This document shows positions 1-8,183 of a stretch of DNA of 64,000 nt, in pieces. This DNA is from Rhizobium leguminosarum. GTDB taxonomy: Bacteria; Pseudomonadota; Alphaproteobacteria; Rhizobiales; Rhizobiaceae. Within the stretch, counting starts at the first letter, position 1; every line of letters starts with the position of its first letter. A program made the translations under genes and the position numbers. The stretch is taken from NCBI RefSeq assembly GCF_001652265.1, contig NZ_LWBS01000154.1:1-64000 (forward strand), given 5' to 3'. A model generated the notes under the pieces. It saw only the letters and a list, made by a program, of their open reading frames with translations, had not been told where the DNA came from and did no database searches.

Positions 1-2
1 TC

Positions 3-749
3 GAGGAGACTTTTGCCGAATGGCGGCGCAAGGGCTCCGCCTGCAACGGCGCGCTCGTCTGGACGCTGCAAGACTTGCTGCCCGGCCCCGGCTGGGGGGT
101 GATCGATTCCACCGGAGAGCCGAAGCCCGTCTGGTATGCGATGCGCCGTGCATTCCGGCCGGTTCAGGTGGTCTTCACCGACGAGGGAACGAACGGTCTC
201 GACGTGCATGTCGTCAACGAGACGGATGCCGCGCTCGATGTCGAGCTCGAGGTTGTCTGCCTGCGCGGCGGAAAACAGCAGGTCGTCAGCGGCAGCAGGG
301 CCTTCAAGCTGGCGGCAAGAGACACGGAGCGCCTTGCCTGCACCGCGCTGTTCGGCGCCTTCTTCGATACGACCTATGCCTTCCGTTTCGGGCCGCCGGC
401 GCATGATGCCAGTGTGGCGCGCCTGCGCTCGCTGGCGGACGCCACCATTCTCGCCGAGAGCTTCCACTTCCCATGCGGACGGGGGAAAGCGCTGCATGAT
501 GCAGGGATCGAAGCATCATTCACCAGAGACGGCAACGACTGGTTCGTTGACCTCAGGACCGATCGGCTGGCGCAATCTGTGCATATCGACGTCGAAAGCT
601 ATCGGGCCGACGACGACTGGTTCCACCTTGCCCCCGGCGCGATGCGGCGTGTGAAGCTCCACGCGCTGTCCGGCGTGGAAAGCGACATTCCGCCTGCGGG
701 CGAGATCAGAAGTCTAGGCAGTTCGCATCGCGTCGCAATCGAGGGCTAA
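3..749 (+). CDS. GH2 beta-mannosidase-like glycosidase, C-terminal part (5' truncated by window)
   Basis: The reading frame is open from the first bases, so the gene starts before the window. About 248 C-terminal residues are present. The segment CNGALVW..QDL..GPGWG followed by GEPKPVWYAMRR is the usual end of the catalytic barrel of glycoside hydrolase family 2 enzymes of the beta-mannosidase type. A beta-sandwich-like tail follows. The catalytic acids lie upstream and cannot be checked. It is followed on the same strand by a glycosyltransferase and a flippase, so a role in making or trimming a surface or secreted polysaccharide is likely (inference). The family call is fairly safe; the substrate is not. 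Confidence 0.7.
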   Translation, partial: EETFAEWRRKGSACNGALVWTLQDLLPGPGWGVIDSTGEPKPVWYAMRRAFRPVQVVFTDEGTNGLDVHVVNETDAALDVELEVVCLRGGKQQVVSGSRAFKLAARDTERLACTALFGAFFDTTYAFRFGPPAHDASVARLRSLADATILAESFHFPCGRGKALHDAGIEASFTRDGNDWFVDLRTDRLAQSVHIDVESYRADDDWFHLAPGAMRRVKLHALSGVESDIPPAGEIRSLGSSHRVAIEG

Positions 750-794
750 CGCCGCTGCGAAGGATGATGCCGATCCATTGGGAAAGACCGTGAT

Positions 795-1973
795 TTGAGA
801 ACGATATACCGCCTTCTGCGCGCCCACGTCCTGCAGCGGCTGATCCCACGGTCGCGTCTTGCCTTCAATCCGCGCAGGCCGGTGGAAATCGTCGGCTATC
901 TCTCGATGGCGGTCGGCGTCGGCGAATCGGCAAGGCTCTGCGCCGTCGCATTGTCGGGGGCGGGGCGGGCGATTTCGCTTTCCGACGTCAGCACGCATCC
1001 TGACGAGAATTCCTTCGCCGGATGGATGCCGTCGCATCTCTCCAGCGAACCCGCGGGATGCCGGATCTGGCATCTCAATCCGCCGATGCTGCCGCGCGCC
1101 ATCCTGAAGAAGGGCGTTGCGAATTTCACCCGCGCCTTCAACATCGGCTATTTCGCCTGGGAGCTCGAAGTCGTGCCGGCCGAGTGGCGGAATGCCATGC
1201 ATTACATGAATGCCGTCTTCGTGCCGTCGGAATTCACCAGGCGGGCGATTGCGCCCCTCACGGCGGCACCCGTCATCGTCGTTCCGCATCCCGTCACCGA
1301 GAAGCCGGCAACGGAAGGCATGCGCCAGAAATTCGGCATTGAGGAAGACGCCTTTCTCGTCAGCTTCATCTTCAGCGCCGGCTCCTCGATCAACCGGAAG
1401 AATCCGCAGGCCGTCATCGAGGCTTTCAGGATATTTGCCGCCGAATGCCCCAGCGCCTTCCTGTTGATGAAGGCCAGCGGCGATATCAACAAGGATGAGG
1501 GCCTGCGCGAACTGATCAGTTCGGTCGCGGGCAATACCCGGATCAGGATCGTCACCGACAGGATGTCGGACTCCGATATCAATGGCCTGATCCGCTGTTC
1601 AGACGCCTATCTTTCACTGCATCGTTCCGAGGGTTTCGGGCTGACGGTTGCCGAGGCGATCATGCAGCGTACGCCGGTCGTTTCCACGGCCTGGTCGGGT
1701 ACAGCGGATTTCTGCGATCCCGACAATAGCTGGCTGGTTGCCTCTCCCCTCATTCCGGTGGTCGATACCCATCCCGAATTTGCCGGGCTCGAAGGCGCGG
1801 TCTGGGCCGATCCCTCAGCCGAGGCGGCGGCGGCGCACCTGCGGGACATCTTCCGTGCACCCGAGCGTGCACGGGAGAAGGCCGAGAAGGCACGGGAGTT
1901 CCTGCTGCGTTACCTCGCGGAAAACAGCTACGAGAAGGCGCTGCAGACGCTGGCGGCGATGCAGGCCAGCTAA
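795..1973 (+). CDS. GT4-type glycosyltransferase
   Basis: This is a 392-residue protein starting at TTG (MRTIYRLLRAH), with a purine-rich GGGAAAG about 9 bases upstream. It has the two-domain GT-B plan. A glycine-rich N-terminal segment (GYLSMAVGVGES) precedes the GT4 donor-site signature HRSEGFGLTVAEAI, with the E-x7-E pair that contacts the nucleotide sugar. It probably moves a sugar from an NDP-sugar to a lipid-linked glycan on the cytoplasmic side of the membrane. It lies between a GH2 enzyme and a polysaccharide flippase gene, all on the plus strand, which suggests one surface-glycan operon. The sugar and acceptor are unknown. Confidence 0.82.
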   Translation: MRTIYRLLRAHVLQRLIPRSRLAFNPRRPVEIVGYLSMAVGVGESARLCAVALSGAGRAISLSDVSTHPDENSFAGWMPSHLSSEPAGCRIWHLNPPMLPRAILKKGVANFTRAFNIGYFAWELEVVPAEWRNAMHYMNAVFVPSEFTRRAIAPLTAAPVIVVPHPVTEKPATEGMRQKFGIEEDAFLVSFIFSAGSSINRKNPQAVIEAFRIFAAECPSAFLLMKASGDINKDEGLRELISSVAGNTRIRIVTDRMSDSDINGLIRCSDAYLSLHRSEGFGLTVAEAIMQRTPVVSTAWSGTADFCDPDNSWLVASPLIPVVDTHPEFAGLEGAVWADPSAEAAAAHLRDIFRAPERAREKAEKAREFLLRYLAENSYEKALQTLAAMQAS

Positions 1974-2055
1974 GGTGCCACTCCGCTTTATTTTAACATT
2001 TTCGCATTAGAGATGGCGGGTATGCGGCGGTAGGCCGATCCTGACGGATGGACAG

Positions 2056-5000
2056 ATGTCGAAGGGTATTATCGCGAACTCGGTGATGAATGGGGCGGCA
2101 GGCATGCTGCTGCTTCTGACGGGCTTCGTTTCCTCGATCATAACCGCGCGGTTGCTCGGGCCGGAAGCCAACGGCATCGTCGCCTTCTCGCTCTGGCTGG
2201 TGGTGACCGGCGCCTCGATCGCCGAGCTCGGCTCCAGTATCACGCTGCTGAAGACGTTGCCGCAACTTTCGGCGGAAGGCTTCGACGCGCTCCGCCGGCG
2301 GGGTTTTGCCGCCATCCTCGTCAGCTTCATGATGTTCTCGACCGTCGTGCTGCTGGCGCTCTACGCGCTGTTCTTCCTGACCTCCGAAAAGATGCACTGG
2401 GCCGACACCGCGCCTTCCGTCGCTCTGGTCACGGGCGTGCTGTTCTTCGTCCAGGCGATCGGTTCCTTCGTCAAATTCTACCTGATCGGTGAAAAGAAGC
2501 TGGGCGCCTTCTTTAAGCTGACGGTCGCCGTCTCGATCGTGCAGCTTGCCGGCGTTGCCGTCGGCGCCGTTTTCTATGGCGTCGAAGGCGTTCTCGTCGG
2601 CTATGCGCTCGGCCAGCTGGTGCTGTTTTTCGCCACGCTGCCGATCCTTCTGGCGCGGCGCGACTGGTGCGGGGTCTCGCTGAAATATCTCGCCTCCTCC
2701 TCCGTCATCCTGTCGATCCAGTTCATCATCGATTCCATTTTCCTCAACCGGCTCGAGCTGCTCTTCCTGCAGCAATTCTGGTCGGTGGAGATGGTCGGCT
2801 ATTATGCCGTCGGCCTGTCGATCGCGAATATCGCGCTGCAACTGCCGATCCAGATGACCGGCAGCCTGCTGCCCTATTATTCCGAGCGGCGCCACGGCAG
2901 CGACGATTCGACATTGCCGGTCGAGGTCTTTACCGCCGTCACCCGCAGCATGGCCTATATCGTGCTGCCGATGAGCCTCGGGCTTGCCGCGATCTCCAGC
3001 GAATTGGTGATTGTGGTGTTCGGCGAAGCGTTCCGCCGTAGCGGGACGGTGGTGGCGCTGCTTGCGCTCGTCGCTCCCGCCTATACCTTCATGCAGATCC
3101 TCAGCCTCTACCTGCTGTCGATGGACAGGGCCCGCTCCCGCCTCAACATCAGTGTGATAGGTGGCCTACTGATGGTAGCGGGTTGTTTACTGATCGTACC
3201 TAGGCTTGCAGCCGAGGGCGCCGCAATCGTGCGCATCCTCGTATTCGTTGCGATGTCGATGATGATGATCAGACAGACAGGATTCGGATCCCAGCTTTCG
3301 GGTCTCTACGCAAGCTTGACGAAGGTGACGCTCGCCTCCGTCCTCTGTGCTTGCGGAGCGATTTCCGTGCTGGAATTCGTCCAGGGTCCGGCCGGATTGG
3401 TCGGCGCGATCATCGCCGGCGCATTCGCCTATTTTGCAGCACTCCGGGTGCTGCGCGCCGTGCCGGGCGAGGATGTCGAAGTCATGCGCTCCATTCTCGA
3501 CAAGATGCCGTCCCTGCTGCGGCGACCTGTGGGACACGCGATCAATTTCATCGCGCCGCGGCTTCCCGGCGATCCCGATCGCGCCAAGGTCGCGCCCGGC
3601 GAATTCTCGCTGGAACCGGCCGAGGGTGCGGGACGCAGCGCTGCCCTGCCTGTCGTCTTCGATGGCACGGTCGGGCTTTTCATGCCTGAGAATCCGCTCA
3701 CCAAGAAACGTTCGGCCGCCGTGCTCTTCGTCAGCCCCTGGGGTTTCGAGGAGATGTGCAGCCGCAAATTCTTCCGTGTCGCGGCCGAGCATTTCTCGGA
3801 TATCGGCGTGCCGAGCCTGCGCTTCGACTATCGCGGCACCGGCGACGCGCTCGATTTCGGGGCGCTGCCCGCAAGGCTGGAAACCTGGGAAAATTCGATC
3901 CGTGCGGCCGCCGACAAGCTGAAGTCGCTGAGCGGCTGCGACCGTATCATTCTCATCGCACAGGGCCTCGGCGCGACGCTTGCCCATCGCGTCGGTTCCT
4001 CCATCGAAGGCGTCGACAGCCTCGTCATGCTGGCGCCGGTGCTGAGCGGCAAGGCCTATCTGCGCGAACTCAACATGTGGTCCAAGATCATCGATGCCGA
4101 TCTCGGCCTCGGCAAGGAGCATGTCCAGATCGCCAAGGTGCAGATCGCCGGGCTCGTTATGCCCGAGGACATCGCCGCCGAGCTCGGCAAGCTCAACATC
4201 GCCTCGCCGCAGGGGCTTGCAGCCTCCCGCTATCTGATCCTCGAACGTCCTGCCAAGGCCGAGGATACCGGCTTTGCCGATGCTCTGAAGGCGCTTGGCG
4301 CCGATGTCGAGCAGACGGCTTTCGAAGGCTATGACGAACTCGCCACCAATCCGCTGTTTGCCAAGACGCCGATGGCTGTCGTCGCGCTGCTGACGACGTG
4401 GCTGGAGGCAACGACGACAGAGACATCCGCCGCCCATTTGCCGGCAGCGATCGACAACCCGCCGCTTGCCGGCGACGGTTTTGCGGAAACGCCGGTCCGT
4501 TTCGGAAGCCATAATCATCTGGTCGGTGTCGTCAGCCGGCCGCTCGGCGAGATCAAGGGCAATGCCGTGCTCTTCCTGTCGACCGCCTATGACCGGCATG
4601 CCGGCTGGGGACGGACGACGGTTGATATGGCGCGCGAGCTCGCCCGCCAAGGCGTGGTTTCGCTGCGCTTCGATTCCGCTAATGTCGGCGACAGCCCACC
4701 GCGGCCGGATGCGCCGGAACAGGTGCTTTATTCGGACACGCAGACCGGGGATGCGGTTGCGGCGCTCGACCTGCTCGAAAGCGTCGTCGCCGGCCCCGTC
4801 ATGGTCGCCGGCCGATGCAGCGGCGGCTATGTCGCCTTCCGCGCCGGCGTCGCCGACGAGCGCTTGAAGGCTGTCGTGTCGATCAATCCGTTCGTCTATT
4901 ACTGGGATCCTGACATGCCGGTGCGCAGGGAGCATGTCGTCTCCGTTCCCCGCAGCCTCGATGATTACAGCCAGCGCCTGGCGCGGCTCGACACGCTGAA

Positions 5001-5367
5001 GCGGCTGCTGCGCGGCCAGGTAGATGTCGTCTCGGCGTTGCAGAACATCGTCATCGCCGCCGGCCGCCGGCTGTCGCCGTGGATCGCGCCGCTGCTCGAG
5101 CTGCTTCCCGACCGGCGCCATGTCGCCCGCGAGGTCCGGCTCTCCTTCGCGCTGTTCGGCAAACGCAAGGTGCCGCTGACGCTGATCTACAGCGAGGGCG
5201 ATGTCGGGCTCGACCACGTCTATTTCCACTTCGGGCCGCGCGGCGCCAGGCTTTCCCGCTATCCGAACGTGCGGCTGCTGATGCTGCCAGACGCCGACCA
5301 CAATCTGACGCCGCCGCAATCGCGCAAATTCGTGCTCGACGAGATCATCCGTCTGGCGAGAGCGTAA
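2056..5367 (+). CDS. Polysaccharide flippase fused to two alpha/beta-hydrolase domains
   Basis: This is a 1103-residue fusion. Residues 1 to about 480 form a Wzx/MOP-type membrane exporter: many hydrophobic helices and the early ITARLLGPEANGIVAFSLW segment. From about 530 to 790 there is an alpha/beta hydrolase with oxyanion-side SPWGFEE and FDYRGTGDA, but the nucleophile-elbow position is Gly (AQGLG, Gly637), so it is probably inactive. From about 810 to the end a second hydrolase has elbow GRCSG with Cys921 as nucleophile and a late DADH histidine (His1082). The hydrolases resemble those of exosortase-A-associated glycan loci. The start ATG is clear, and no frameshift is needed across the junctions. 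It probably flips lipid-linked oligosaccharide units; the attached domains may act on the same glycan (inference). Confidence 0.8.
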   Translation: MSKGIIANSVMNGAAGMLLLLTGFVSSIITARLLGPEANGIVAFSLWLVVTGASIAELGSSITLLKTLPQLSAEGFDALRRRGFAAILVSFMMFSTVVLLALYALFFLTSEKMHWADTAPSVALVTGVLFFVQAIGSFVKFYLIGEKKLGAFFKLTVAVSIVQLAGVAVGAVFYGVEGVLVGYALGQLVLFFATLPILLARRDWCGVSLKYLASSSVILSIQFIIDSIFLNRLELLFLQQFWSVEMVGYYAVGLSIANIALQLPIQMTGSLLPYYSERRHGSDDSTLPVEVFTAVTRSMAYIVLPMSLGLAAISSELVIVVFGEAFRRSGTVVALLALVAPAYTFMQILSLYLLSMDRARSRLNISVIGGLLMVAGCLLIVPRLAAEGAAIVRILVFVAMSMMMIRQTGFGSQLSGLYASLTKVTLASVLCACGAISVLEFVQGPAGLVGAIIAGAFAYFAALRVLRAVPGEDVEVMRSILDKMPSLLRRPVGHAINFIAPRLPGDPDRAKVAPGEFSLEPAEGAGRSAALPVVFDGTVGLFMPENPLTKKRSAAVLFVSPWGFEEMCSRKFFRVAAEHFSDIGVPSLRFDYRGTGDALDFGALPARLETWENSIRAAADKLKSLSGCDRIILIAQGLGATLAHRVGSSIEGVDSLVMLAPVLSGKAYLRELNMWSKIIDADLGLGKEHVQIAKVQIAGLVMPEDIAAELGKLNIASPQGLAASRYLILERPAKAEDTGFADALKALGADVEQTAFEGYDELATNPLFAKTPMAVVALLTTWLEATTTETSAAHLPAAIDNPPLAGDGFAETPVRFGSHNHLVGVVSRPLGEIKGNAVLFLSTAYDRHAGWGRTTVDMARELARQGVVSLRFDSANVGDSPPRPDAPEQVLYSDTQTGDAVAALDLLESVVAGPVMVAGRCSGGYVAFRAGVADERLKAVVSINPFVYYWDPDMPVRREHVVSVPRSLDDYSQRLARLDTLKRLLRGQVDVVSALQNIVIAAGRRLSPWIAPLLELLPDRRHVAREVRLSFALFGKRKVPLTLIYSEGDVGLDHVYFHFGPRGARLSRYPNVRLLMLPDADHNLTPPQSRKFVLDEIIRLARA

Positions 5368-5377
5368 CCGGGGATTT

Positions 5378-5417
5378 TACAGTGCCGCGCGTCTTTTCAC
5401 ACGCGCAACGCTGTAGC
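5378..5417. repeat. Palindromic intergenic repeat (type 2)
   Basis: An inverted repeat with outer arms TACAGTG / CGCTGTA and inner arms GCGCGT / ACGCGC lies between two convergent genes. In reverse orientation it matches the element at 55598-55642, which has the same CAGCGT...GCGCG...GCGCGCGGC...TGTAA order. It may serve as a bidirectional terminator here. The repeat family is seen in the sequence; the role is inferred. Confidence 0.55.
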
Positions 5418-5440
5418 GTCTATGCGGTAGAAAGACAGGA

Positions 5441-6619
5441 TCAGATGCTTTCTGCGGCGACGATTTCCAGCGATCTGTAGAGATCGATATAACGTCCGGC
5501 GACGATATCCCAGGAATAGCCGCGGGCGGCGTCGAGAAGCTCCGCTCGAACGGTGTCCGGTTGGCGCGAAAGAGTTTCATGCGCTGTTTCGATCGCCGTG
5601 GCGGCGCTCTCAGGATTCATGAAATCGGCAAGCATGAGAACGGGATGCCGGGCAGCAAGCGTCGTAAAGGCATCGTTGGCGTTCAGCACCGGCAGGAGAC
5701 CGGCGCTCATCGCCTCCAGCGCCACCAGGCCGAAACCTTCATATTCCGAGGCGGAGGCGAAAATCGAGGCTTCTGCGATGATGCGCCGGATGGTGTCGTT
5801 CTCCGGCGACACATGCAGGGTGACGCGGCCGGAAAGATGACGGCTTTCGATTGCGCCTTCGATATCCGCCCGGTTCAGGTCGGATTCGGCGCCGACGATG
5901 TCGAGATGCCATTCCGGATTGCGGGTCTTCAGCGCGGCCATCGCGTCGAGCAGATGGTCGATGCGCTTGTTCACCGAGAACCGGCCGATCGTGACGATAC
6001 GGCGCTTTGCCCGGCGCGAAGCGGTGTCGGCGAACTTGCCGATATCGGCGCCGTTTTCGATCAGGAGGCTGTCGGGCACGATCTCGGAAAACTGCCTGAG
6101 GTCGGAGGCGCTGCAGCAGACGACGCGGCGGTAGGCCATCGCCGAAGCGCGGGTCAGCGTCTGGAACCAGATCCTCTTGATCGTCGCGTATTTCCGCGTG
6201 TGGAAGAAGCCGCCATGGGTGGTGACGATCATCGGCTTGCCGTGCAGCAGCCGGCCCCAGGCGAGCGCGTCGAAGAAGAAATCGATGGCATGGACATGCA
6301 CGAGATCGGCATCGGCAAGATGGCGGAAAACCTGCGGCGCCAGTGGATAACGGCTGGTGCCGAACCAGGGAATGCGCACCACTTCGATGCCGTCGATATC
6401 TTCATGAAGCGGCAGCTTGTCTTCAGGCGCGGTGAAGAGCGAATCCAGCGTGACGACGCGCAGGCGATAACCGCGGCGTACCGTCTGGCGGGCGAGATTG
6501 GCGACCACGTCTTCCAGGCCGCCGCGATTGGGCAGGAACTGGCGCACGACATGGACGATCAGCGGAGCCGTTTCCAATTGCGGCTTCGCGCGCGCCCTAT
6601 CTGCCTCGACGATCGACAT
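5441..6619 (-). CDS. GT4-type glycosyltransferase
   Basis: This is a 392-residue GT-B glycosyltransferase. The frame is open 18 codons further upstream, but the ATG at 6619 (MSIVEADRAR) has AGGTGG directly upstream and is preferred. The N-terminal domain starts VHVVRQFLPNRGGLEDVV, the usual glycine loop of GT4 enzymes. The C-terminal domain has IGRFSVNKRIDHLLDAM and SASEYEGFGLVALEAM, the donor-site E-x7-E motif. It is convergent with the flippase fusion and about 70 bp from it. It probably adds a sugar in the same surface-glycan pathway; specificity cannot be read. Confidence 0.83.
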   Translation of the reverse strand: MSIVEADRARAKPQLETAPLIVHVVRQFLPNRGGLEDVVANLARQTVRRGYRLRVVTLDSLFTAPEDKLPLHEDIDGIEVVRIPWFGTSRYPLAPQVFRHLADADLVHVHAIDFFFDALAWGRLLHGKPMIVTTHGGFFHTRKYATIKRIWFQTLTRASAMAYRRVVCCSASDLRQFSEIVPDSLLIENGADIGKFADTASRRAKRRIVTIGRFSVNKRIDHLLDAMAALKTRNPEWHLDIVGAESDLNRADIEGAIESRHLSGRVTLHVSPENDTIRRIIAEASIFASASEYEGFGLVALEAMSAGLLPVLNANDAFTTLAARHPVLMLADFMNPESAATAIETAHETLSRQPDTVRAELLDAARGYSWDIVAGRYIDLYRSLEIVAAESI

Positions 6620-6761
6620 TTTCCACCTATCGCTGCACGTGCCGGCCCGCGCTGACGCGGCCCGTGATAGCAACGACCAGACATGCCCGGCGTTAAGGCG
6701 CGGTTTAGGCGAGGTCCTGCCAGGGCCAATCTTCGCGAAAAAGGTTAACCGTGTCTGACGG

Positions 6762-6872
6762 GAATTCAGAGCGTTTCCGTTTTTCTCGAATCACGGAAAC
6801 GCTCTATCTCTTTTGTTTTCACGCAATTCCGGACGCAAAACCGCTGCGCACTTTTGCTGGAATTGCTCTAGA
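6762..6872. repeat. Rhizobial intergenic palindromic repeat (RIME-like)
   Basis: This is a mosaic of two parts. The first is a perfect 13-bp inverted repeat, AGAGCGTTTCCGT (6768-6780) against 6793-6805. The second runs CGCAATTCC...AAAACCGCTGCGCACTTTTGCTGGAATTGCTCTAGA, which closely recurs at 9650-9756. It ends inside the stop codon of the gene at 6868. Such elements are common between genes in Rhizobium and Sinorhizobium. Confidence 0.7.
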
Positions 6873-7104
6873 ATGCCTTGAAGGTCAGCGTCGTCAGCGA
6901 GCGGACGATGCCGGGAATATTGGCGATGTTGTCGTTGATGAATTTGCCGATATCCTGGCCTTCCTCGATATAGACCTTCAGCAGCAGGTCGTAGTCGCCG
7001 CTTGTGGAATAGAGCTCCGAGACCAGTTCGGTCTGGTAGATGGCGTCGGCGACATCATAGGTCTTGCCGGGTGCGCATTGGAGCTGGACGAAGATCGGCT
7101 TCAT
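6868..7104 (-). CDS. Stand-alone Lrp/AsnC ligand-binding (RAM) domain protein
   Basis: This is a 78-residue protein without a DNA-binding domain. The start MKPIFVQLQ at 7104 has AGGAAAT upstream; a longer frame to 7176 lacks such a site. CAPGKTYDVADAI, then TSGDYDLLLKVY and IPGIVRSLTTLTF, are the beta-alpha-beta-beta-alpha-beta pattern of the Lrp C-terminal domain. These small proteins form ring oligomers that bind amino acids and may modulate full Lrp regulators. It follows the LysR gene on the same strand and sits beside amino-acid catabolic genes, which fits amino-acid sensing (inference). Confidence 0.85.
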   Translation of the reverse strand: MKPIFVQLQCAPGKTYDVADAIYQTELVSELYSTSGDYDLLLKVYIEEGQDIGKFINDNIANIPGIVRSLTTLTFKAF

Positions 7105-7172
7105 GGAGATTTCCTGCAAAGTTGTTTGGTAGGTATAATGGTCGAAAGCGCCATGCCGATGCAAGCCGTTCG

Positions 7173-8081
7173 TCACGCAGCCGGGTTGGCGGCCGCTTCC
7201 GCGACGATCCAGTCGCGAAAGGCGGCAAGTGGCGCATAGTCGGCGCGCTCGGGCGGAAAGGCGAGATAATAGCGCTCACGGCTTTCCATTTCGCGGTCGA
7301 CAGCGGCGACGAGATCGCCGCGTCTGATCTCCTCCTGCATCAGGAATGTCGGCAGCAGGGCGATGCCGAGGCCGGCGATCGCCGCTTGCGCGGCGGTGGC
7401 GAACTGGTCGAAGAGCATGCCGTGCACGTTTTCGAAGGAAACGCCGTTGCTGGCGAACCATTGCTCCCAGGCGTCAGGGCGCGTCGTCAGATGCAGGAGC
7501 GGAACGGCGAGCAGATCCTCCGGCGCTTTGATTGCGTATCGTTGCAGAAAATCAGGGCTGCAGGCCGGCACCGTGCGCTCCGACATCAGAAGCGCGAGCT
7601 CGGCGCCTGGCCAGTGCGGGTGGCCGAAATGGATGGCGGCGTCGATCGAATCGAGGCGGAAATCGAAGGGCGAAAGCCGAGTCACCAGATTGATGGTCAC
7701 GCCGGGATTGGCGGCGAGGAAGCGTCCCAGGCGCGGCGCCAGCCAGCGCGTGCCGAAGGTCGGCAGGATGGCGAGGTTAAGCGTGCCGCCATGCGGATTG
7801 GCGCGCAGGTTCAGCGAGGCGCTCGATATGCGCCGCAGCGCCTCGCGAATCTCGCGGGCATATCCGTCGCCGGCAAGCGTCAGCCGCATGGTCTGGCGTT
7901 CGCGCAGGAAGAGCTCGACGCCAAGCTGCTCCTCCAGCGCGCTCACCTGGCGGCTGACGGCGCTCTGCGTCAGATCGAGTTCGCGCGCCGCTGCCGTCAC
8001 GCTGCCGTTGCGGGCAACCGCCTCGAAGGCGGCAAGATGTGAAATCGACGGAAGAAAACGTCTTGACGTCAGCATGGTCAT
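7173..8081 (-). CDS. LysR-family transcriptional regulator
   Basis: This is a 302-residue LysR protein. The N-terminal winged helix is clear: LAAFEAVARNGSVTAAAREL, then LTQSAVSRQVSALEEQLG. An effector domain of two Rossmann-like halves follows. The C-terminal pattern (IAGLGIALLPTFL, then a carboxylate-rich tail) resembles the GcvA/AmpR branch. An alternative start is MLTSRRF six bases downstream. It is divergent from the HglS-like gene with about 100 bp between them, the usual layout for a LysR protein controlling its neighbour. It probably regulates 8184-12657 in response to a lysine-pathway intermediate (inference). Confidence 0.88.
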   Translation of the reverse strand: MTMLTSRRFLPSISHLAAFEAVARNGSVTAAARELDLTQSAVSRQVSALEEQLGVELFLRERQTMRLTLAGDGYAREIREALRRISSASLNLRANPHGGTLNLAILPTFGTRWLAPRLGRFLAANPGVTINLVTRLSPFDFRLDSIDAAIHFGHPHWPGAELALLMSERTVPACSPDFLQRYAIKAPEDLLAVPLLHLTTRPDAWEQWFASNGVSFENVHGMLFDQFATAAQAAIAGLGIALLPTFLMQEEIRRGDLVAAVDREMESRERYYLAFPPERADYAPLAAFRDWIVAEAAANPAA

Positions 8082-8183
8082 TCCGTTTCAGAATGGGCTA
8101 TTTCCAAAATAGCGATATTTCCAGCTTTGTCGCGTGTGTAAAGAGGTCCATCCTGCAAAAACGGAATGAGCCGGAGTTTCTCA

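Noticed and set aside
3187..5319. 710-codon open frame antisense to the flippase-hydrolase fusion
   Set aside because: It mirrors the codon structure of the real gene, is rich in Arg, Gly, Asp, Gln and His with no hydrophobic core or domain, and has no ribosome site. It is a typical high-GC antisense artefact.
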